Under the pieces are notes generated by a model that made no database searches, was not told where the DNA came from, and saw only the letters and a list, made by a program, of their open reading frames with translations. Positions 52,231 through 61,895 of a stretch of 64,000 nt of DNA are shown here, one piece after another. Within the stretch, counting starts at the first letter, position 1. Each line of letters begins with the position of its first letter. A program made the translations under genes and the position numbers. The stretch comes from an uncultured Paenibacillaceae bacterium (GTDB lineage Bacteria; Bacillota; Bacilli; Paenibacillales; K13): positions 248,001 through 312,000 of the forward strand of contig CAJXLT010000002.1 in the NCBI GenBank assembly GCA_913056365.1, read 5' to 3'.

Positions 52231-52520
52231 TGCGATCAGGATCATTCGACATCCTTACAGCCTTGTCTGGCCGCAAGCATCCTCCTGCTGGTCAAGGCTG
52301 TCTGTCACCATCCATCCGTATATAATCTCCTTCCCTTCCCCTTATCGCCCATGAGAACGACATCCTTGACGAAAGGAGGATGCTGTGACCTGCATACTCG
52401 CACAGAGGCATGCCAGCACACAACAAAGCTCCCTTAACCGGATTCCATCACCGATATATAGGAGCTTCTGCATGACTATCGTCGTCAACGATCACTACCG
52501 AAGGAATTGTTATCGAACTT

Positions 52521-53513
52521 TTATGGCAGCTGTTCACATACCGTTCCATCCCCGTCTCCATCTAGCCGATGCGGATCACCCGGACCGTTCGCTTCATAGA
52601 ATGCTTGGGCGGCTTGTTGTGTGGCGAAATCACCACAGTCTCGATCTGCTTTCTCATCGTTGTTATTCCCGTTCAGCATGTCGTCTTCAGCTGCCCACAA
52701 GCCACGATTGTGCTGCTTCGCAACAGCCTGCAGCTGCGTGATTAATTCAACCCACTGCACATTAGGCGGATATGTCGCCTGCTGTGCGAACCCCTGCTCA
52801 ACTAAGTGCGCATTGACGAACACCCCGCCCTGTATATAAACATAGCCGAGCATCCGACCGTAGCGGTCTCGTTCTTCAACATCCAGACATACAGCAACCT
52901 GCTTGCCATCCAGCAGTTGCTTCACGTATGCCGACGCTTCCTTGCCATAAAGCTCAACACCCTTGAACGGATGGACGCTCTCCGGAGTGTCAATCCCGAT
53001 AAGGCGAACTGCCTCGACTTGGCCGTCCAAGCTCACTTCGATCGTATCACCATCTCGGACATGTGTCACTTCGCCCACAATAGGGGAGCAGGTGCTGATC
53101 ACAGCAATATCGCTTGCTGCATCCCACCCTACAAGCAGTCCCGCTTGTCGGAAACCGGCGTCGGACATATACAGCTGATCGTCAACTTGTGTAACCGCTA
53201 CATGCTGCATCGTCTCCCGCTCACCAGACAACTCGATGCTAACTGTATCAGCATCCTTCGTATCTGGTACGATGTGCGCCCCTTGATTCACCAATATATT
53301 GATTGGCAGCAGCAACTGTTCAACGTCATCCTGGCGATAAGCGACGGACGGCCATACTCGACCATCGACATAAACAGAGACCTCGCCTTCTCTCTCCAGC
53401 AGCGAGGAGGACCATCCCGCCATCCCTGTGTGACTGGCACTATTCGAGCTGCATGCTTGCAATAGGAATAGGATCCCGAGTATTGCTGACAGGAATCCGT
53501 GCTGTCTCTTCAT
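52521..53513 (-). CDS. Lipoprotein thermonuclease with Excalibur domain
   Basis: This 330-residue secreted nuclease has a lipoprotein signal (lipobox LQAC near residue 21), a copper-amine-oxidase-like N-terminal domain (~40-135, [20 protein letters not shown]) and a staphylococcal nuclease domain (~145-275) with [14 protein letters not shown] and [13 protein letters not shown]. The last ~38 residues form an Excalibur domain ending [13 protein letters not shown]. The catalytic Arg/Glu pattern looks intact. It would degrade nucleic acids at the cell surface. Confidence 0.92.
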   Translation of the reverse strand: MKRQHGFLSAILGILFLLQACSSNSASHTGMAGWSSSLLEREGEVSVYVDGRVWPSVAYRQDDVEQLLLPINILVNQGAHIVPDTKDADTVSIELSGERETMQHVAVTQVDDQLYMSDAGFRQAGLLVGWDAASDIAVISTCSPIVGEVTHVRDGDTIEVSLDGQVEAVRLIGIDTPESVHPFKGVELYGKEASAYVKQLLDGKQVAVCLDVEERDRYGRMLGYVYIQGGVFVNAHLVEQGFAQQATYPPNVQWVELITQLQAVAKQHNRGLWAAEDDMLNGNNNDEKADRDCGDFATQQAAQAFYEANGPGDPHRLDGDGDGTVCEQLP

Positions 53514-53539
53514 GATGTATTCCTCCCGTGTACGTCATG

Positions 53540-54304
53540 CTAGTTCGTATCTGGTACATGCAACCTCCGCAAGCGGTAGCAGTTCTTGCCGGTATTGCCC
53601 AGCTCCTCCAGCAGACCGTAATTCGCCCATGCGCCTATGATCGCCCCGACCCCAGGCACAAGCTGCAACAGCTTGCGGAAATCGATCGTATCCCGATACT
53701 CCTGCTGCAGTTGACGCCAGTCAATGTGCTCTTCATAGTTGCTGGCTGATACTAGCACTTGCTCATGCACCGGCCAATCCTTAATGACCTTTAGCAGTGC
53801 AGCCTTCTTCTCGGGACTGGAGAAAGCCAATTGGAACGTATTCAAAATAAACAACCGTTCATGCAGCGCTTTCGTCGGATAACCATAAGCTTGTGCCAGC
53901 TCGAACAGAAACTTCATCTTAATGCCCAGCAATAGCGGGAAATCGACCATACCAAGCAAAATACCTCCTGCGCCGGTCCCTGCTCCCTCCGCAGCTGCCC
54001 ACTTCTTATAACGGTCGAGTATTTCATCAGCTCTCTCGTCACTTTGCGCAAGCGTTGCCCCGAAGAACGGCTTGCTCTTGGGCAAATATTCAGCGCTGAA
54101 CAACGCAGTGTGAACGATACTCTTCACAGCAGCCGTTATCGAGTTGTGTACACGCTCAGGTATGCGGCGATTCAAGCTCGATTGCACGGACTTGGATGCA
54201 CGCTCCAGCACGTGAGGCGGCTTGTGAAGCTGCCATTCCCATCGCCTAATCTCGCGCCGCACAAGCTCCTCGTAGCTTCCACCAGCATGCCGGTTGTCCA
54301 TCAT
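53540..54304 (-). CDS. EcsC family protein
   Basis: This ~254-residue protein has the EcsC pattern: ITAAVKSIVHTALFSAEYLP, then AEGAGTGAGGILLGMVDFPL and LLGIKMKFLFELAQAYGYPT, with a C-terminal GVGAIIGAWANYGLLEELG. EcsC accompanies an ABC exporter in B. subtilis, but no Ecs transporter is adjacent here. GAGGGAGGG precedes the ATG at 54304. Confidence 0.85.
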   Translation of the reverse strand: MMDNRHAGGSYEELVRREIRRWEWQLHKPPHVLERASKSVQSSLNRRIPERVHNSITAAVKSIVHTALFSAEYLPKSKPFFGATLAQSDERADEILDRYKKWAAAEGAGTGAGGILLGMVDFPLLLGIKMKFLFELAQAYGYPTKALHERLFILNTFQLAFSSPEKKAALLKVIKDWPVHEQVLVSASNYEEHIDWRQLQQEYRDTIDFRKLLQLVPGVGAIIGAWANYGLLEELGNTGKNCYRLRRLHVPDTN

Positions 54305-54491
54305 CGTCCCTCCCTCTTCATCACTAGACATATACTTGCCTTCATTATAGGCAGATGCAGCACATTTTGAACACTGCGAAATTCTTTAATATATACGATA
54401 TTCCGCTCGTACAAGTTTCAGGTCGACCGCAGCCGTCGAAATAGGGTACAATAGTAAGTATTCATAAACTATGACAAGGGGTTCAATCGAA

Positions 54492-55883
54492 ATGAAGTAT
54501 ACGAGCACACGGGGACAGGTATCCCCTATAGGATTTACTGAGGCCGTCCTCATGGGATTGGCGAACGACGGCGGCTTGTTAGTGCCCGAGCGTATTCCGC
54601 AGCTTTCCGAAGCTACACTAGCGAGCTGGCGCAACTTGACTTATCCGGAGCTGGCAACAGAAGTATTCGCCTTGTTCACAGGCGAGGACATCCCGCGCGA
54701 AGATCTGAAGCAGCTTGTCACAGACAGCTATGCGACGTTCCGGCATGAAGAGGTGACACCAATTCGCCGTCTCGACGACGGGCGCTATGTGCTAGAGCTG
54801 TTCCACGGGCCGACCTTCGCCTTCAAGGATGTCGCGCTGCAATTTCTCGGCAACCTGTATTCGTACATCTCGCAACGTACAGGATCGATTATTCATATTC
54901 TCGGTGCAACGTCCGGCGATACAGGCGCTTCAGCAATCGAAGGTGTGCGCGGCAAAGCCGGCATCCGTATCTGTATTCTTCATCCGCACGAACGGGTCAG
55001 CAAGGTGCAAGAGCTGCAGATGACTACGGTAGATGACAAGAACGTACTGAACTTAGCTGTACAAGGTACATTCGACGACTGCCAGCGCATCATCAAGGAA
55101 TTGTTCGCCGATGTAAGCTTCAAGCAAGCGTACCATCTGCGAGCGATTAACTCTATCAATATTGCGCGTGTATTAGCACAGACTGTCTATTACTTCTACG
55201 CTTATTTCCAACTGCGGAAGCAAGGCGTGGACGGCCCTATATCCTTCAGCGTTCCTACAGGCAACTTCGGCGATATCTTCGCAGGCTTCCTGGCCAAGCG
55301 CATGGGGCTGCCGATCGGGCAGCTCCTACTGGCTACGAACGAGAATAACATTCTGGCGAGATTCGTGAATGAAGGTGTCTATGAGCCGGGCACATTCCGG
55401 GAAACGTACAGTCCGTCGATGGACATTCAAGTAGCCAGCAATTTCGAACGCTACTTGTACTATCTCCACAACGAAGACGGCGAGCAAGCAGCCGCGCTGA
55501 TGGAGCAATTCAAGCGTGAAGGAAGCATGAAGATTGCAGGCGAGCTGCTAGAACAGGTGCAGCACGATTTCGCAGCGTACAGCGTCGGCAATGAGGAATG
55601 TCTGGATACGATAAGCGCCTACCATGAGCAATTCAGCTACTTGCTTGATCCGCATACAGCCTGTGGCGCAGCGGCAGCAGACAAGCTTGCGAAGGACGGC
55701 GAAGCCGCCGTCGTACTCTCTACAGCACATCCGGCTAAGTTCAACGAGGCGATCGATCGCCGCGGTCTGACACAGACGTTCCCAGAACCGATCCAAGCGC
55801 TGTTCGACAAGCCTCAGAAGCAGCAGATCATCGGCAATTCGAACGAGGAAGTCAAGCAGCAGTTGCTCACCTTCTTCCAATAA
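54492..55883 (+). CDS. thrC: Threonine synthase
   Basis: This 463-residue PLP enzyme converts O-phosphohomoserine to threonine. The N-terminus MKYTSTRGQVSPIGFTEAVL and the cofactor-lysine motif HGPTFAFKDVALQFLGN (~residue 105) mark the long, class I threonine synthase, as do GATSGDTGASAIEG and VPTGNFGDIFAGF. AAGGGG precedes the ATG at 54492; the longer frame lacks one. A possible TACAAT -10 box lies at 54447. hom and thrB are not adjacent. Confidence 0.95.
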   Translation: MKYTSTRGQVSPIGFTEAVLMGLANDGGLLVPERIPQLSEATLASWRNLTYPELATEVFALFTGEDIPREDLKQLVTDSYATFRHEEVTPIRRLDDGRYVLELFHGPTFAFKDVALQFLGNLYSYISQRTGSIIHILGATSGDTGASAIEGVRGKAGIRICILHPHERVSKVQELQMTTVDDKNVLNLAVQGTFDDCQRIIKELFADVSFKQAYHLRAINSINIARVLAQTVYYFYAYFQLRKQGVDGPISFSVPTGNFGDIFAGFLAKRMGLPIGQLLLATNENNILARFVNEGVYEPGTFRETYSPSMDIQVASNFERYLYYLHNEDGEQAAALMEQFKREGSMKIAGELLEQVQHDFAAYSVGNEECLDTISAYHEQFSYLLDPHTACGAAAADKLAKDGEAAVVLSTAHPAKFNEAIDRRGLTQTFPEPIQALFDKPQKQQIIGNSNEEVKQQLLTFFQ

Positions 55884-55900
55884 TCGATACACATAGAACT

Positions 55901-55940
55901 AGGGCCACCCTCGGAATACTTCCGATGAGTGGCCCTTGTT
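55901..55940. terminator. Terminator after thrC
   Basis: AGGGCCAC (55901-55908) pairs with GTGGCCCT (55929-55936), with inner TCGGAA/TTCCGA pairing, followed by TTG. Confidence 0.75.
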
Positions 55941-56000
55941 CGTCTAGATGCGCTGTTTCCTACTCGCATAACTGTGAACGCCGTAACTAGTGCGGTTACT

Positions 56001-56579
56001 TCACACTGGATTGCCGCCTTTCCTCTGCAACCAGATGAACAAGCTTACAATCCATTTGCTCACCAGCATAATGCACATATAACCGATGAAGAGATGATAA
56101 TATCTCATCCCATTCGTCACATCGAATAGACCAATCGCGGACATGACAGGCTTGAAGACGAAGGCAAGCAGCAGAGATAATACGGTGCCATACACATAAT
56201 AATTGCGCCCGTTCCTAATCGTCCATTGATACATCAATATATACGTCACTGGTACGAAAGAGGTATCTAGTCCCAAATTCCCTGTAACAATAGGCAGGAG
56301 CTGATAGGGATACTGACCGTACCCTAGACGAATACTTGTCGCATCGATATACGAGAAGATCATATGGACACATAAGCCGTAGAACCCTATCTGCAATGCT
56401 CTGCGCTTATCCAGACAAACGAAGAAAATAATCAACGGCACGACCAGCATAAGCAAAAGCACCCAGAATTGCCATGTGGACAGATCCGAATATTGCGACC
56501 AGTAATCGATCCAAGTTGACGTCAACTGCTGTTGCATCTCATCAAGCTGCTCCAACATCTCCCTCTGCTGCTCTGACAC
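56001..56579 (-). CDS. CBO0543-like membrane protein
   Basis: This 192-residue protein has a short coiled N-terminal region (EQLDEMQQQLTSTWIDYWSQ) and about five membrane segments, including WVLLLMLVVPLIIFFVCLDK and SLLLAFVFKPVMSAIGLFDV. The internal layout (RLGYGQYPYQLLPI, DTSFVPVTYILMYQWT) is that of the CBO0543 family of Firmicutes. Start GTG at 56579 follows AAAAGGG by eight bases. Function is unknown. Confidence 0.78.
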   Translation of the reverse strand: MSEQQREMLEQLDEMQQQLTSTWIDYWSQYSDLSTWQFWVLLLMLVVPLIIFFVCLDKRRALQIGFYGLCVHMIFSYIDATSIRLGYGQYPYQLLPIVTGNLGLDTSFVPVTYILMYQWTIRNGRNYYVYGTVLSLLLAFVFKPVMSAIGLFDVTNGMRYYHLFIGYMCIMLVSKWIVSLFIWLQRKGGNPV

Positions 56580-56734
56580 AAGAACCACCCTTTTTCCCTT
56601 AGAATAGTTGTAGTGTGTCCGTTAGTGTGGAAGATATTACATTGCGTGCACTCTTGTTCTCAGCCTATTCTCACAGCCAAAATTTCGGATAACGGCGTTT
56701 ATGATCGAAGCAAATCGAATCCGCTTCAGTTCGC

Positions 56735-57511
56735 TTACTTCGCCAGCCTCTCCGGAAGCAGCTTCTCCAGCAGCAACGGCAGCAGCTCCATGTCCATACT
56801 ATCGTCTGGGTAAGCAATGCCGAGGATTTCGTCGTCCTCGCCGTCCACTAGTAGTTCCTGAATGTATGCATGCAACGCTTGCATATAATATTCACCGAGG
56901 AACGCATAGCTGAACGGTTCCTTCGGCATTAGCTCCTGCTCACATACCAATGGATCACTATAGTTCAAGTACGTCCTGCACGGAATCGGACGCACGGCAT
57001 ACGCTAGACAGCTGCCTGACTCCGTATCGAGCAGCGGACATGGAAGCTGAAGAGACTTATACCGCCGCTTGTCCGCCTCCTCATCATAAGAATGCTGCTC
57101 TAGCTGATGCAATAGATCACGATACTGCGCATAATAGCGATTCAGATGCTGAATGATGTGTTCTTGCTGCAGCGCTGGAAGCTGCGCTATATAAGCGATA
57201 ATCTGCTTCGCCTCCATCGGTGTAATCACGATCGGATAATAGCAGCAGTGCACGCAGCCCTTCCGGCAACTTGGAGCAAGCTCCGTCTGTTGTTCAATCG
57301 TCTCAATCTCCTGATCGACCACTTCAAGCAAGTGCCGGTACGCATACAGCAGCTCATCAGCAGCAGTCGACTCCTCATGTGCATAGAGCGTATCCACCGC
57401 TGAATCGAAACGGCTCCCGTCCGGGATCAACCCTTCGTTGATTCGTTCGCAGATCGCGACCATCTCTTCGTAAGTTCGGTAGGAATGCTTCAGTCGGACC
57501 AGCTCCTTCAT
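56735..57511 (-). CDS. YkgJ-type cysteine-cluster protein
   Basis: This 258-residue protein has two cysteine groups: CRKGCVHCCYYPIVITPMEA (~residue 84) and CPLLDTESGSCLAYAVRPIP followed by CRTYLNY. This is the YkgJ-type zinc or iron-sulfur cluster. The role is unknown. It lies three bases after the DUF2812 gene, so it may be cotranscribed with the PadR pair. Confidence 0.82.
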   Translation of the reverse strand: MKELVRLKHSYRTYEEMVAICERINEGLIPDGSRFDSAVDTLYAHEESTAADELLYAYRHLLEVVDQEIETIEQQTELAPSCRKGCVHCCYYPIVITPMEAKQIIAYIAQLPALQQEHIIQHLNRYYAQYRDLLHQLEQHSYDEEADKRRYKSLQLPCPLLDTESGSCLAYAVRPIPCRTYLNYSDPLVCEQELMPKEPFSYAFLGEYYMQALHAYIQELLVDGEDDEILGIAYPDDSMDMELLPLLLEKLLPERLAK

Positions 57512-57514
57512 GCA

Positions 57515-58129
57515 TTATGCCTGTATCTGTTTATCATACAGCTTATTCGCTTTGTGCGCACAGTATAAATACACGCCAATAAACACCGGGAATACTAACC
57601 AGATAAACCCACGGAATAGCGCGAACGGCGTCTCGAACAGAAATGACTTCCAGAAGTCTGCACCGCTCTTCTCCCACAAACCTTCCGTCAAGTATAGCTG
57701 CTGCGGATCAAGCATCGCACTTGCATCAAGCGCACCAGTCGACATCAACGCAATGAAGACCGGCATGTAGCAAATCGCTAGATCCTTGAACATTTTCGAA
57801 ACCCGCTTGTACTTACCTGCGCGCGACAGCTGGTCGGAGAAAATATCATCGTGCGGATCACCGCCGACCTTCTTGAAATATTGCGAGCCAGAGCCTCTGC
57901 TGCCTGCTATATGCTGCCAACCGCTGTCTTCAAACAGCGTACAGTATTCCATGAAATCCTCCTGGCGCTTGAAGGACCGATAATCGATCTTAATAATAGC
58001 CTGCTCCGGCTCTGCCGCACGAAACTTGTATCCTAGAGATTTCTTCACCAACTGATAGCCCTGAGCGGCCATCTCCTCCAGCCACTTCTCCTCCTTGTCA
58101 AAATCTATAAAAAACTTAAACTTCCTCAT
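57515..58129 (-). CDS. DUF2812 membrane protein, partner of PadR regulator
   Basis: This 204-residue protein begins MRKFKFFIDFDKEEKWLEEM and continues GYQLVKKSLGYKFRAAEPEQ, the DUF2812 pattern. Two C-terminal membrane segments follow (LAICYMPVFIALMSTGALDA and FRGFIWLVFPVFIGVYLYCA). GGAGGAGG precedes the ATG at 58129, 16 bases after the padR stop. DUF2812 genes are commonly paired with PadR regulators. Function is unknown. Confidence 0.85.
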   Translation of the reverse strand: MRKFKFFIDFDKEEKWLEEMAAQGYQLVKKSLGYKFRAAEPEQAIIKIDYRSFKRQEDFMEYCTLFEDSGWQHIAGSRGSGSQYFKKVGGDPHDDIFSDQLSRAGKYKRVSKMFKDLAICYMPVFIALMSTGALDASAMLDPQQLYLTEGLWEKSGADFWKSFLFETPFALFRGFIWLVFPVFIGVYLYCAHKANKLYDKQIQA

Positions 58130-58145
58130 CCTTGATCCTCCTCCT

Positions 58146-58460
58146 TCATCTCTGCAATAACCGTTCTGTAATCGCCAGCATATGCTGCATACGCTCAGCA
58201 TCCAAGTGAAGCATGGCCTTCCCTGCTTCTGTAATCACATACGTCTTGCGCCGCTTCTCCTCACTCTTAACAGCTTCGATCCATTGATGCTTCAACAAAT
58301 TCTCGATCGCGCCGTACAAGGTGCCTGCTGCCAGCTTCACACTGCCTTCGCTTAATTCTTCGACCTTCTGCATAATAAGATACCCATGCGCAGGCTCCAC
58401 CAAAGCCAGCAAAATATAATACGTCGTCTCCGTCAACGGCAATTGCTTATCCCGATTCAA
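58146..58460 (-). CDS. PadR-family transcriptional regulator
   Basis: This 104-residue winged-helix protein begins LNRDKQLPLTETTYYILLAL and contains EPAHGYLIMQKVEELSEGSV, GTLYGAIENLLKHQWIEAVK and RRKTYVITEAGKAML, all PadR hallmarks. The start is TTG with GGGAGGTG upstream. It controls itself and the DUF2812 partner: two palindromes overlap or follow its promoter. Confidence 0.93.
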   Translation of the reverse strand: MNRDKQLPLTETTYYILLALVEPAHGYLIMQKVEELSEGSVKLAAGTLYGAIENLLKHQWIEAVKSEEKRRKTYVITEAGKAMLHLDAERMQHMLAITERLLQR

Positions 58461-58527
58461 TCGGACACCTCCCTTGCCAGGCTACAATATCTTCTCGACT
58501 ATATCGCCTAACTATTCATTTAGACTT

Positions 58528-58546
58528 TATATAGTTAAACTGTATA
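58528..58546 (-). promoter_or_regulatory. PadR operator 2
   Basis: TATATAGT-TAA-ACTGTATA differs from operator 1 by one base in the left arm and lies just downstream of the -10 box. Confidence 0.7.
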
Positions 58547-58551
58547 GTTGT

Positions 58552-58580
58552 ATTGTATACAGTTGGACTGTATATGTCAA
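58552..58580 (-). promoter_or_regulatory. Sigma-A promoter of the padR operon
   Basis: On the minus strand TTGACA (58575-58580), a 17-base spacer and TACAAT (58552-58557). Confidence 0.85.
58556..58574 (-). promoter_or_regulatory. PadR operator 1
   Basis: TATACAGT-TGG-ACTGTATA is a perfect eight-base inverted repeat filling the promoter spacer. Confidence 0.75.
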
Positions 58581-58680
58581 GAGGAACAAGCACATAACAA
58601 ACATGCAGCTTCCGAGCCTTCTACTCTGCTGCATGTTGAACGCTTACTATTTTTATTCAACTAATTTGAAGTAGTGCCCC

Positions 58681-59397
58681 CTACTTGCAAGACAGCAGCT
58701 TACGGTACGTCTTACGATCGCCTAATAGAAGGAATGGAAGAAGAGTCGGCTTCGTATTCGCTTCTATAATCCACATTCTTCCGTGTCTATCGATGCCGAT
58801 ATCAAGCCCGAATAATTGTTGATTCGGGTAATATCGCTCCAACTGTCGGGCTGTCAGCAAAGCGATACGATTGATCCCTTGCAGCAGTCTCCGTTTATTG
58901 TTCAATTGTGACTTTAATAAAGCAGTTTCGGTCGGCAAAATTTGTTCCGCATTATTCGTAACTACATATCCTTTGATCGCGATCTTAGCATACTGTCCTT
59001 GAACCTTCCAGGTGTTGTTTTTTCCCTTAAGCACCATGACCCGAATATCAAAAGGTTTGCCATTGATTTTAGACAAATCAATATACCTTTGCGCAATGTA
59101 CCTCTTATTTTTTATTTTCCTCTTCAAATAGAGAGAAGCTTTATTTTTCCCTTGCACATTTGTTTTTCTAAGTTCATGACGAATTTCATAACAGGTGCCC
59201 TTCTTTGAAACCTGGATGACACCTTTCCCATTGAATCCGTTGCATGGCTTTAACATAATCCTTTTATATTTGCTGACCATACTCCAAAAGGACGACCGTT
59301 TCACTAAAATGGTATTCGGCAGATAGGAGCGGAGTTTGTTCTCACGCTTCATGATGGTGTACTTCTCCCATTTCCCCGTTCTGGTTGTACGCATTGA
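58681..59397 (-). CDS. YheC/YheD-like ATP-grasp protein 1
   Basis: This 238-residue protein belongs to the YheC/YheD family, ATP-grasp-like proteins linked to the spore coat. Visible are the N-terminal domain (KWEKYTIMKRENKLRSYLPN), the glycine loop LKPCNGFNGKGVIQV, RYIAQRYIDLSKINGKPFDI, the RVMVLKGKNNTWKV strand and DIGIDRHGRMWIIEANTKPT. The ATG at 59397 follows AAGGGGAGCC; the longer frame upstream lacks support. It is divergent from the unknown gene at 59571. The amino-acid or peptide substrate, if any, is unknown. Confidence 0.87.
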   Translation of the reverse strand, partial: SMRTTRTGKWEKYTIMKRENKLRSYLPNTILVKRSSFWSMVSKYKRIMLKPCNGFNGKGVIQVSKKGTCYEIRHELRKTNVQGKNKASLYLKRKIKNKRYIAQRYIDLSKINGKPFDIRVMVLKGKNNTWKVQGQYAKIAIKGYVVTNNAEQILPTETALLKSQLNNKRRLLQGINRIALLTARQLERYYPNQQLFGLDIGIDRHGRMWIIEANTKPTLLPFLLLGDRKTYRKLLSCK

Positions 59398-59570
59398 ATG
59401 GCTCCCCTTTAAAGTAGAATACTTTATTATTATTCGTATCCAATCGAAAAGCATGGATACATGTATCAATAAGGAATCCCAAATTTGCTTGCCTTGGTGT
59501 TTGTCCCTTTCACCTTCTGCTTGTCTTACATATATAAAATTATCATGACAAGAAAGGAAGGTAATTGCTG

Positions 59571-60152
59571 ATGTTGAAAATTTCTGGGGTCTCCACACTT
59601 GGCCCCTTAACTAGGTCACTACAAATAGTAGCAAGGCAGGCCATTCCCTTTTACAAGCGACTTGTCAAAGAACGTGATTACGCGGCGGTCGTTGCCTCGG
59701 AGGTTAGAAGGAAAAACCAATCCGCTTTACTGAATCTAATAAGGCTACAAATTCCCGGAATCTCTGAGGAGGGCGTGTCCACAAGCGGAAGAGGGTTTGA
59801 TACTTGCTTCGCAGCACCATCGCCCGTTCTTATCTATTGCCTGGAAATCCAATCGAAACGCAGAAAAATGCCATTTAACGCGGGGAAACTGAGAAGTGTT
59901 GCCGCTTCGTTGCTGCCTTTTCTCCTAAAGCTTAGACAAAGCCGACGCTTTGCGCAAAAAGTTGCCCTTGCAATATTATCTAGAAATCAGAAGACATTAC
60001 GTCGTCTGATTCAATCTGTTGTGAAATCTTCCACACTAGCATCTATCCATCTTATTCGTCCTGAATTATTCGGGCTTGAACTACGCTTCCGTTTTGCCGA
60101 CGGCAGCGTCTATACAGCTACTCTTTTCTCAGCACGCATCATCCCGCAATAA
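59571..60152 (+). CDS. Unknown protein in the YheC/YheD island
   Basis: This 193-residue basic protein begins MLKISGVSTLGPLTRSLQIV and contains helical, Arg/Lys-rich stretches (PFLLKLRQSRRFAQKVALAI). It closes with LFGLELRFRFADGSVYTATL. No family, signal or membrane segment is recognised. GGAAGGTAAT precedes the ATG. It lies between the two YheC/YheD genes, so a spore-related role is possible but unproven. Confidence 0.6.
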   Translation: MLKISGVSTLGPLTRSLQIVARQAIPFYKRLVKERDYAAVVASEVRRKNQSALLNLIRLQIPGISEEGVSTSGRGFDTCFAAPSPVLIYCLEIQSKRRKMPFNAGKLRSVAASLLPFLLKLRQSRRFAQKVALAILSRNQKTLRRLIQSVVKSSTLASIHLIRPELFGLELRFRFADGSVYTATLFSARIIPQ

Positions 60153-60212
60153 AGGACGAGGGCGGTCATCGGATATGCATGCTATGCCCCCATCATGAGG
60201 TTTCCTTCTTCC

Positions 60213-61142
60213 CTATGATGACCCCCTCCTTATAAAGGACTTACCTCGTGAGCCAAAAGGAATCCCAAACTTCTCCATGTACCAATCGTCACTATGTTTG
60301 CGTATGGCTAAGTATGTTTTCCGCTGTTCCATAACACCCTCGGATAGTACCTCGGATTCGATTTGAGATGCGTCAGCATGTATCACTAACCCCTTGCATT
60401 GTTCAATTCTTTCTTCATTGAAGTGACTGTAGGCAAGTCGAAGCATATTATAATAGAGATGTTTATAAGTAACTGGGTAAGGATGCTTTTTCCTAAATTT
60501 ATGTCTAACCTTGGATAAAGGCTCGATGCTGCAGGTATAACCAAACAACCACAATTTCATTGTAAGTTCAATATCTTCATAGCCCCATACCCGAAATCCA
60601 TTATCAAAGCCCCCGACGGCATCAAACACCGACTTGCTAACCGCTAGACACCCCCCAGGCAATATAGCAGTGTGGCATACCGAGCTTGGCTTGCCCAACC
60701 ATCTAGCTTCAAACTTTTCGTTCAGAGTTAGACCATAGCCGACTACGTCAGGGTTATCATAACGGGCAATCCCCGGCGAGACCGCATCTGCAGCGTCTGA
60801 CTCGATGACATGGAGCATCCGGTCCATCCAGTAATCCTCGAATCCCAAATGTGCATCGCAAAAAATGAGATAACGTCCCCTTGCCTGGTCAGCCCCTCTG
60901 TTACGCACCATCGAAACCCCTATTCCCTCTGTTCTGAAAAACCGCACTGCATCCTGCCTATACAAAGCGGATAAACCATCACAACAACCGTCAGTGGAGC
61001 CATCGTCTACTATAATCATCTCAAAAGAACGATCAGTTTTAACACGCATGGCCGACTCTAGCGTTTCCGTTACGTTGCTCCCCTCATTTTTGACAGGAAT
61101 AATCAGTGAAACCTCCGGCACTTCAGATTGTGCGCATAGCAT
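60213..61142 (-). CDS. Family 2 glycosyltransferase
   Basis: This 309-residue GT-A enzyme has PEVSLIIPVKNEGSNVTETL, the nucleotide motif FEMIIVDDGSTDG, the metal-binding YLIFCDAHLGFEDYW and an acceptor-domain segment (GFDNGFRVWGYEDIELTMKL) as in polypeptide or polysaccharide transferases. AAGGGAGATG precedes the ATG, which is 18 bases after the second YheC/YheD gene, so they are cotranscribed. It probably glycosylates a surface or spore component; the nearby TPEP-rich protein is a candidate acceptor, but this is inference. Confidence 0.9.
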   Translation of the reverse strand: MLCAQSEVPEVSLIIPVKNEGSNVTETLESAMRVKTDRSFEMIIVDDGSTDGCCDGLSALYRQDAVRFFRTEGIGVSMVRNRGADQARGRYLIFCDAHLGFEDYWMDRMLHVIESDAADAVSPGIARYDNPDVVGYGLTLNEKFEARWLGKPSSVCHTAILPGGCLAVSKSVFDAVGGFDNGFRVWGYEDIELTMKLWLFGYTCSIEPLSKVRHKFRKKHPYPVTYKHLYYNMLRLAYSHFNEERIEQCKGLVIHADASQIESEVLSEGVMEQRKTYLAIRKHSDDWYMEKFGIPFGSRGKSFIRRGSS

Positions 61143-61160
61143 CTTTTCATCTCCCTTGGT

Positions 61161-61895
61161 TTATCCCTTGATATAGGATAGGATACGGCGATACACATTC
61201 CGATCCATATCGCGAAATGGGGCTATGGCGGGGTTCCTCAGGTTAACTTCAATAATCCATAAATTCCCGTGATGATCTATTCCCATATCCAACCCAATGA
61301 GCCGTACCCGTTTATTGACTTTTCCTATATATTTAGCTGTACGCAATGAGAGCATTTCCAATTCCCTCAATAATTTGGCTATCGGTATTGAGATGTTTTG
61401 CAGGGATGAAGATTCCATGACCTCTTCTACTGGATGCACGTTTGTTACTACATTGGTAATGATATAACCACTATGTGCCACTTTGGCATATTGGCCGGTA
61501 ACAACCCATTTCCGTGAATTCTTCCTCCGTTGCACCAAGACACGTATGTCGAAGGGCTGCCTGCCTACAGTAGCAAGCGGTATCCAGTATTGGACGATAT
61601 ATTTTCGTTTTCCCATTGCTTTTTTGAGAAACGTATAGGTCTCTTCCCTGCCTTGAATCTCCTCCTTGTTGCCCTCCTCATGTATCAAAAATTTGTCATT
61701 ATCTTTGTCGCTAATTTGAATGACACCCTTGCCCATACAACCTTGATCCGGCTTCGCCATAATGACCCCGTACTTTTCCAGCATACCCCAGAAGGTATGT
61801 TTCATCATCTTTTTGGTTTCAGGCAAAAAAAAATTCAAATCTGGCGAGCGACTCATCAATAGGTGCTTGTTCCACTTTCCCTTCGTAATCTCCAT
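61161..61895 (-). CDS. YheC/YheD-like ATP-grasp protein 2
   Basis: This 244-residue paralogue of the protein at 58681-59397 contains KGKWNKHLLMSRSPDLNFFL, AKPDQGCMGKGVIQISDKD, QPFDIRVLVQRRKNSRKW and DMGIDHHGNLWIIEVNLRNP. The shared layout suggests duplication within the island. AAAGGAGGG precedes the ATG at 61895. It is cotranscribed with the downstream glycosyltransferase. Confidence 0.87.
   Translation of the reverse strand: MEITKGKWNKHLLMSRSPDLNFFLPETKKMMKHTFWGMLEKYGVIMAKPDQGCMGKGVIQISDKDNDKFLIHEEGNKEEIQGREETYTFLKKAMGKRKYIVQYWIPLATVGRQPFDIRVLVQRRKNSRKWVVTGQYAKVAHSGYIITNVVTNVHPVEEVMESSSLQNISIPIAKLLRELEMLSLRTAKYIGKVNKRVRLIGLDMGIDHHGNLWIIEVNLRNPAIAPFRDMDRNVYRRILSYIKG

Noticed and set aside
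52385-52741. 118-codon plus-strand frame overlapping the thermonuclease end
   Set aside because: It starts at GTG after an AGGAGG-like sequence, but it reads antisense into a clear nuclease gene and the product looks random.
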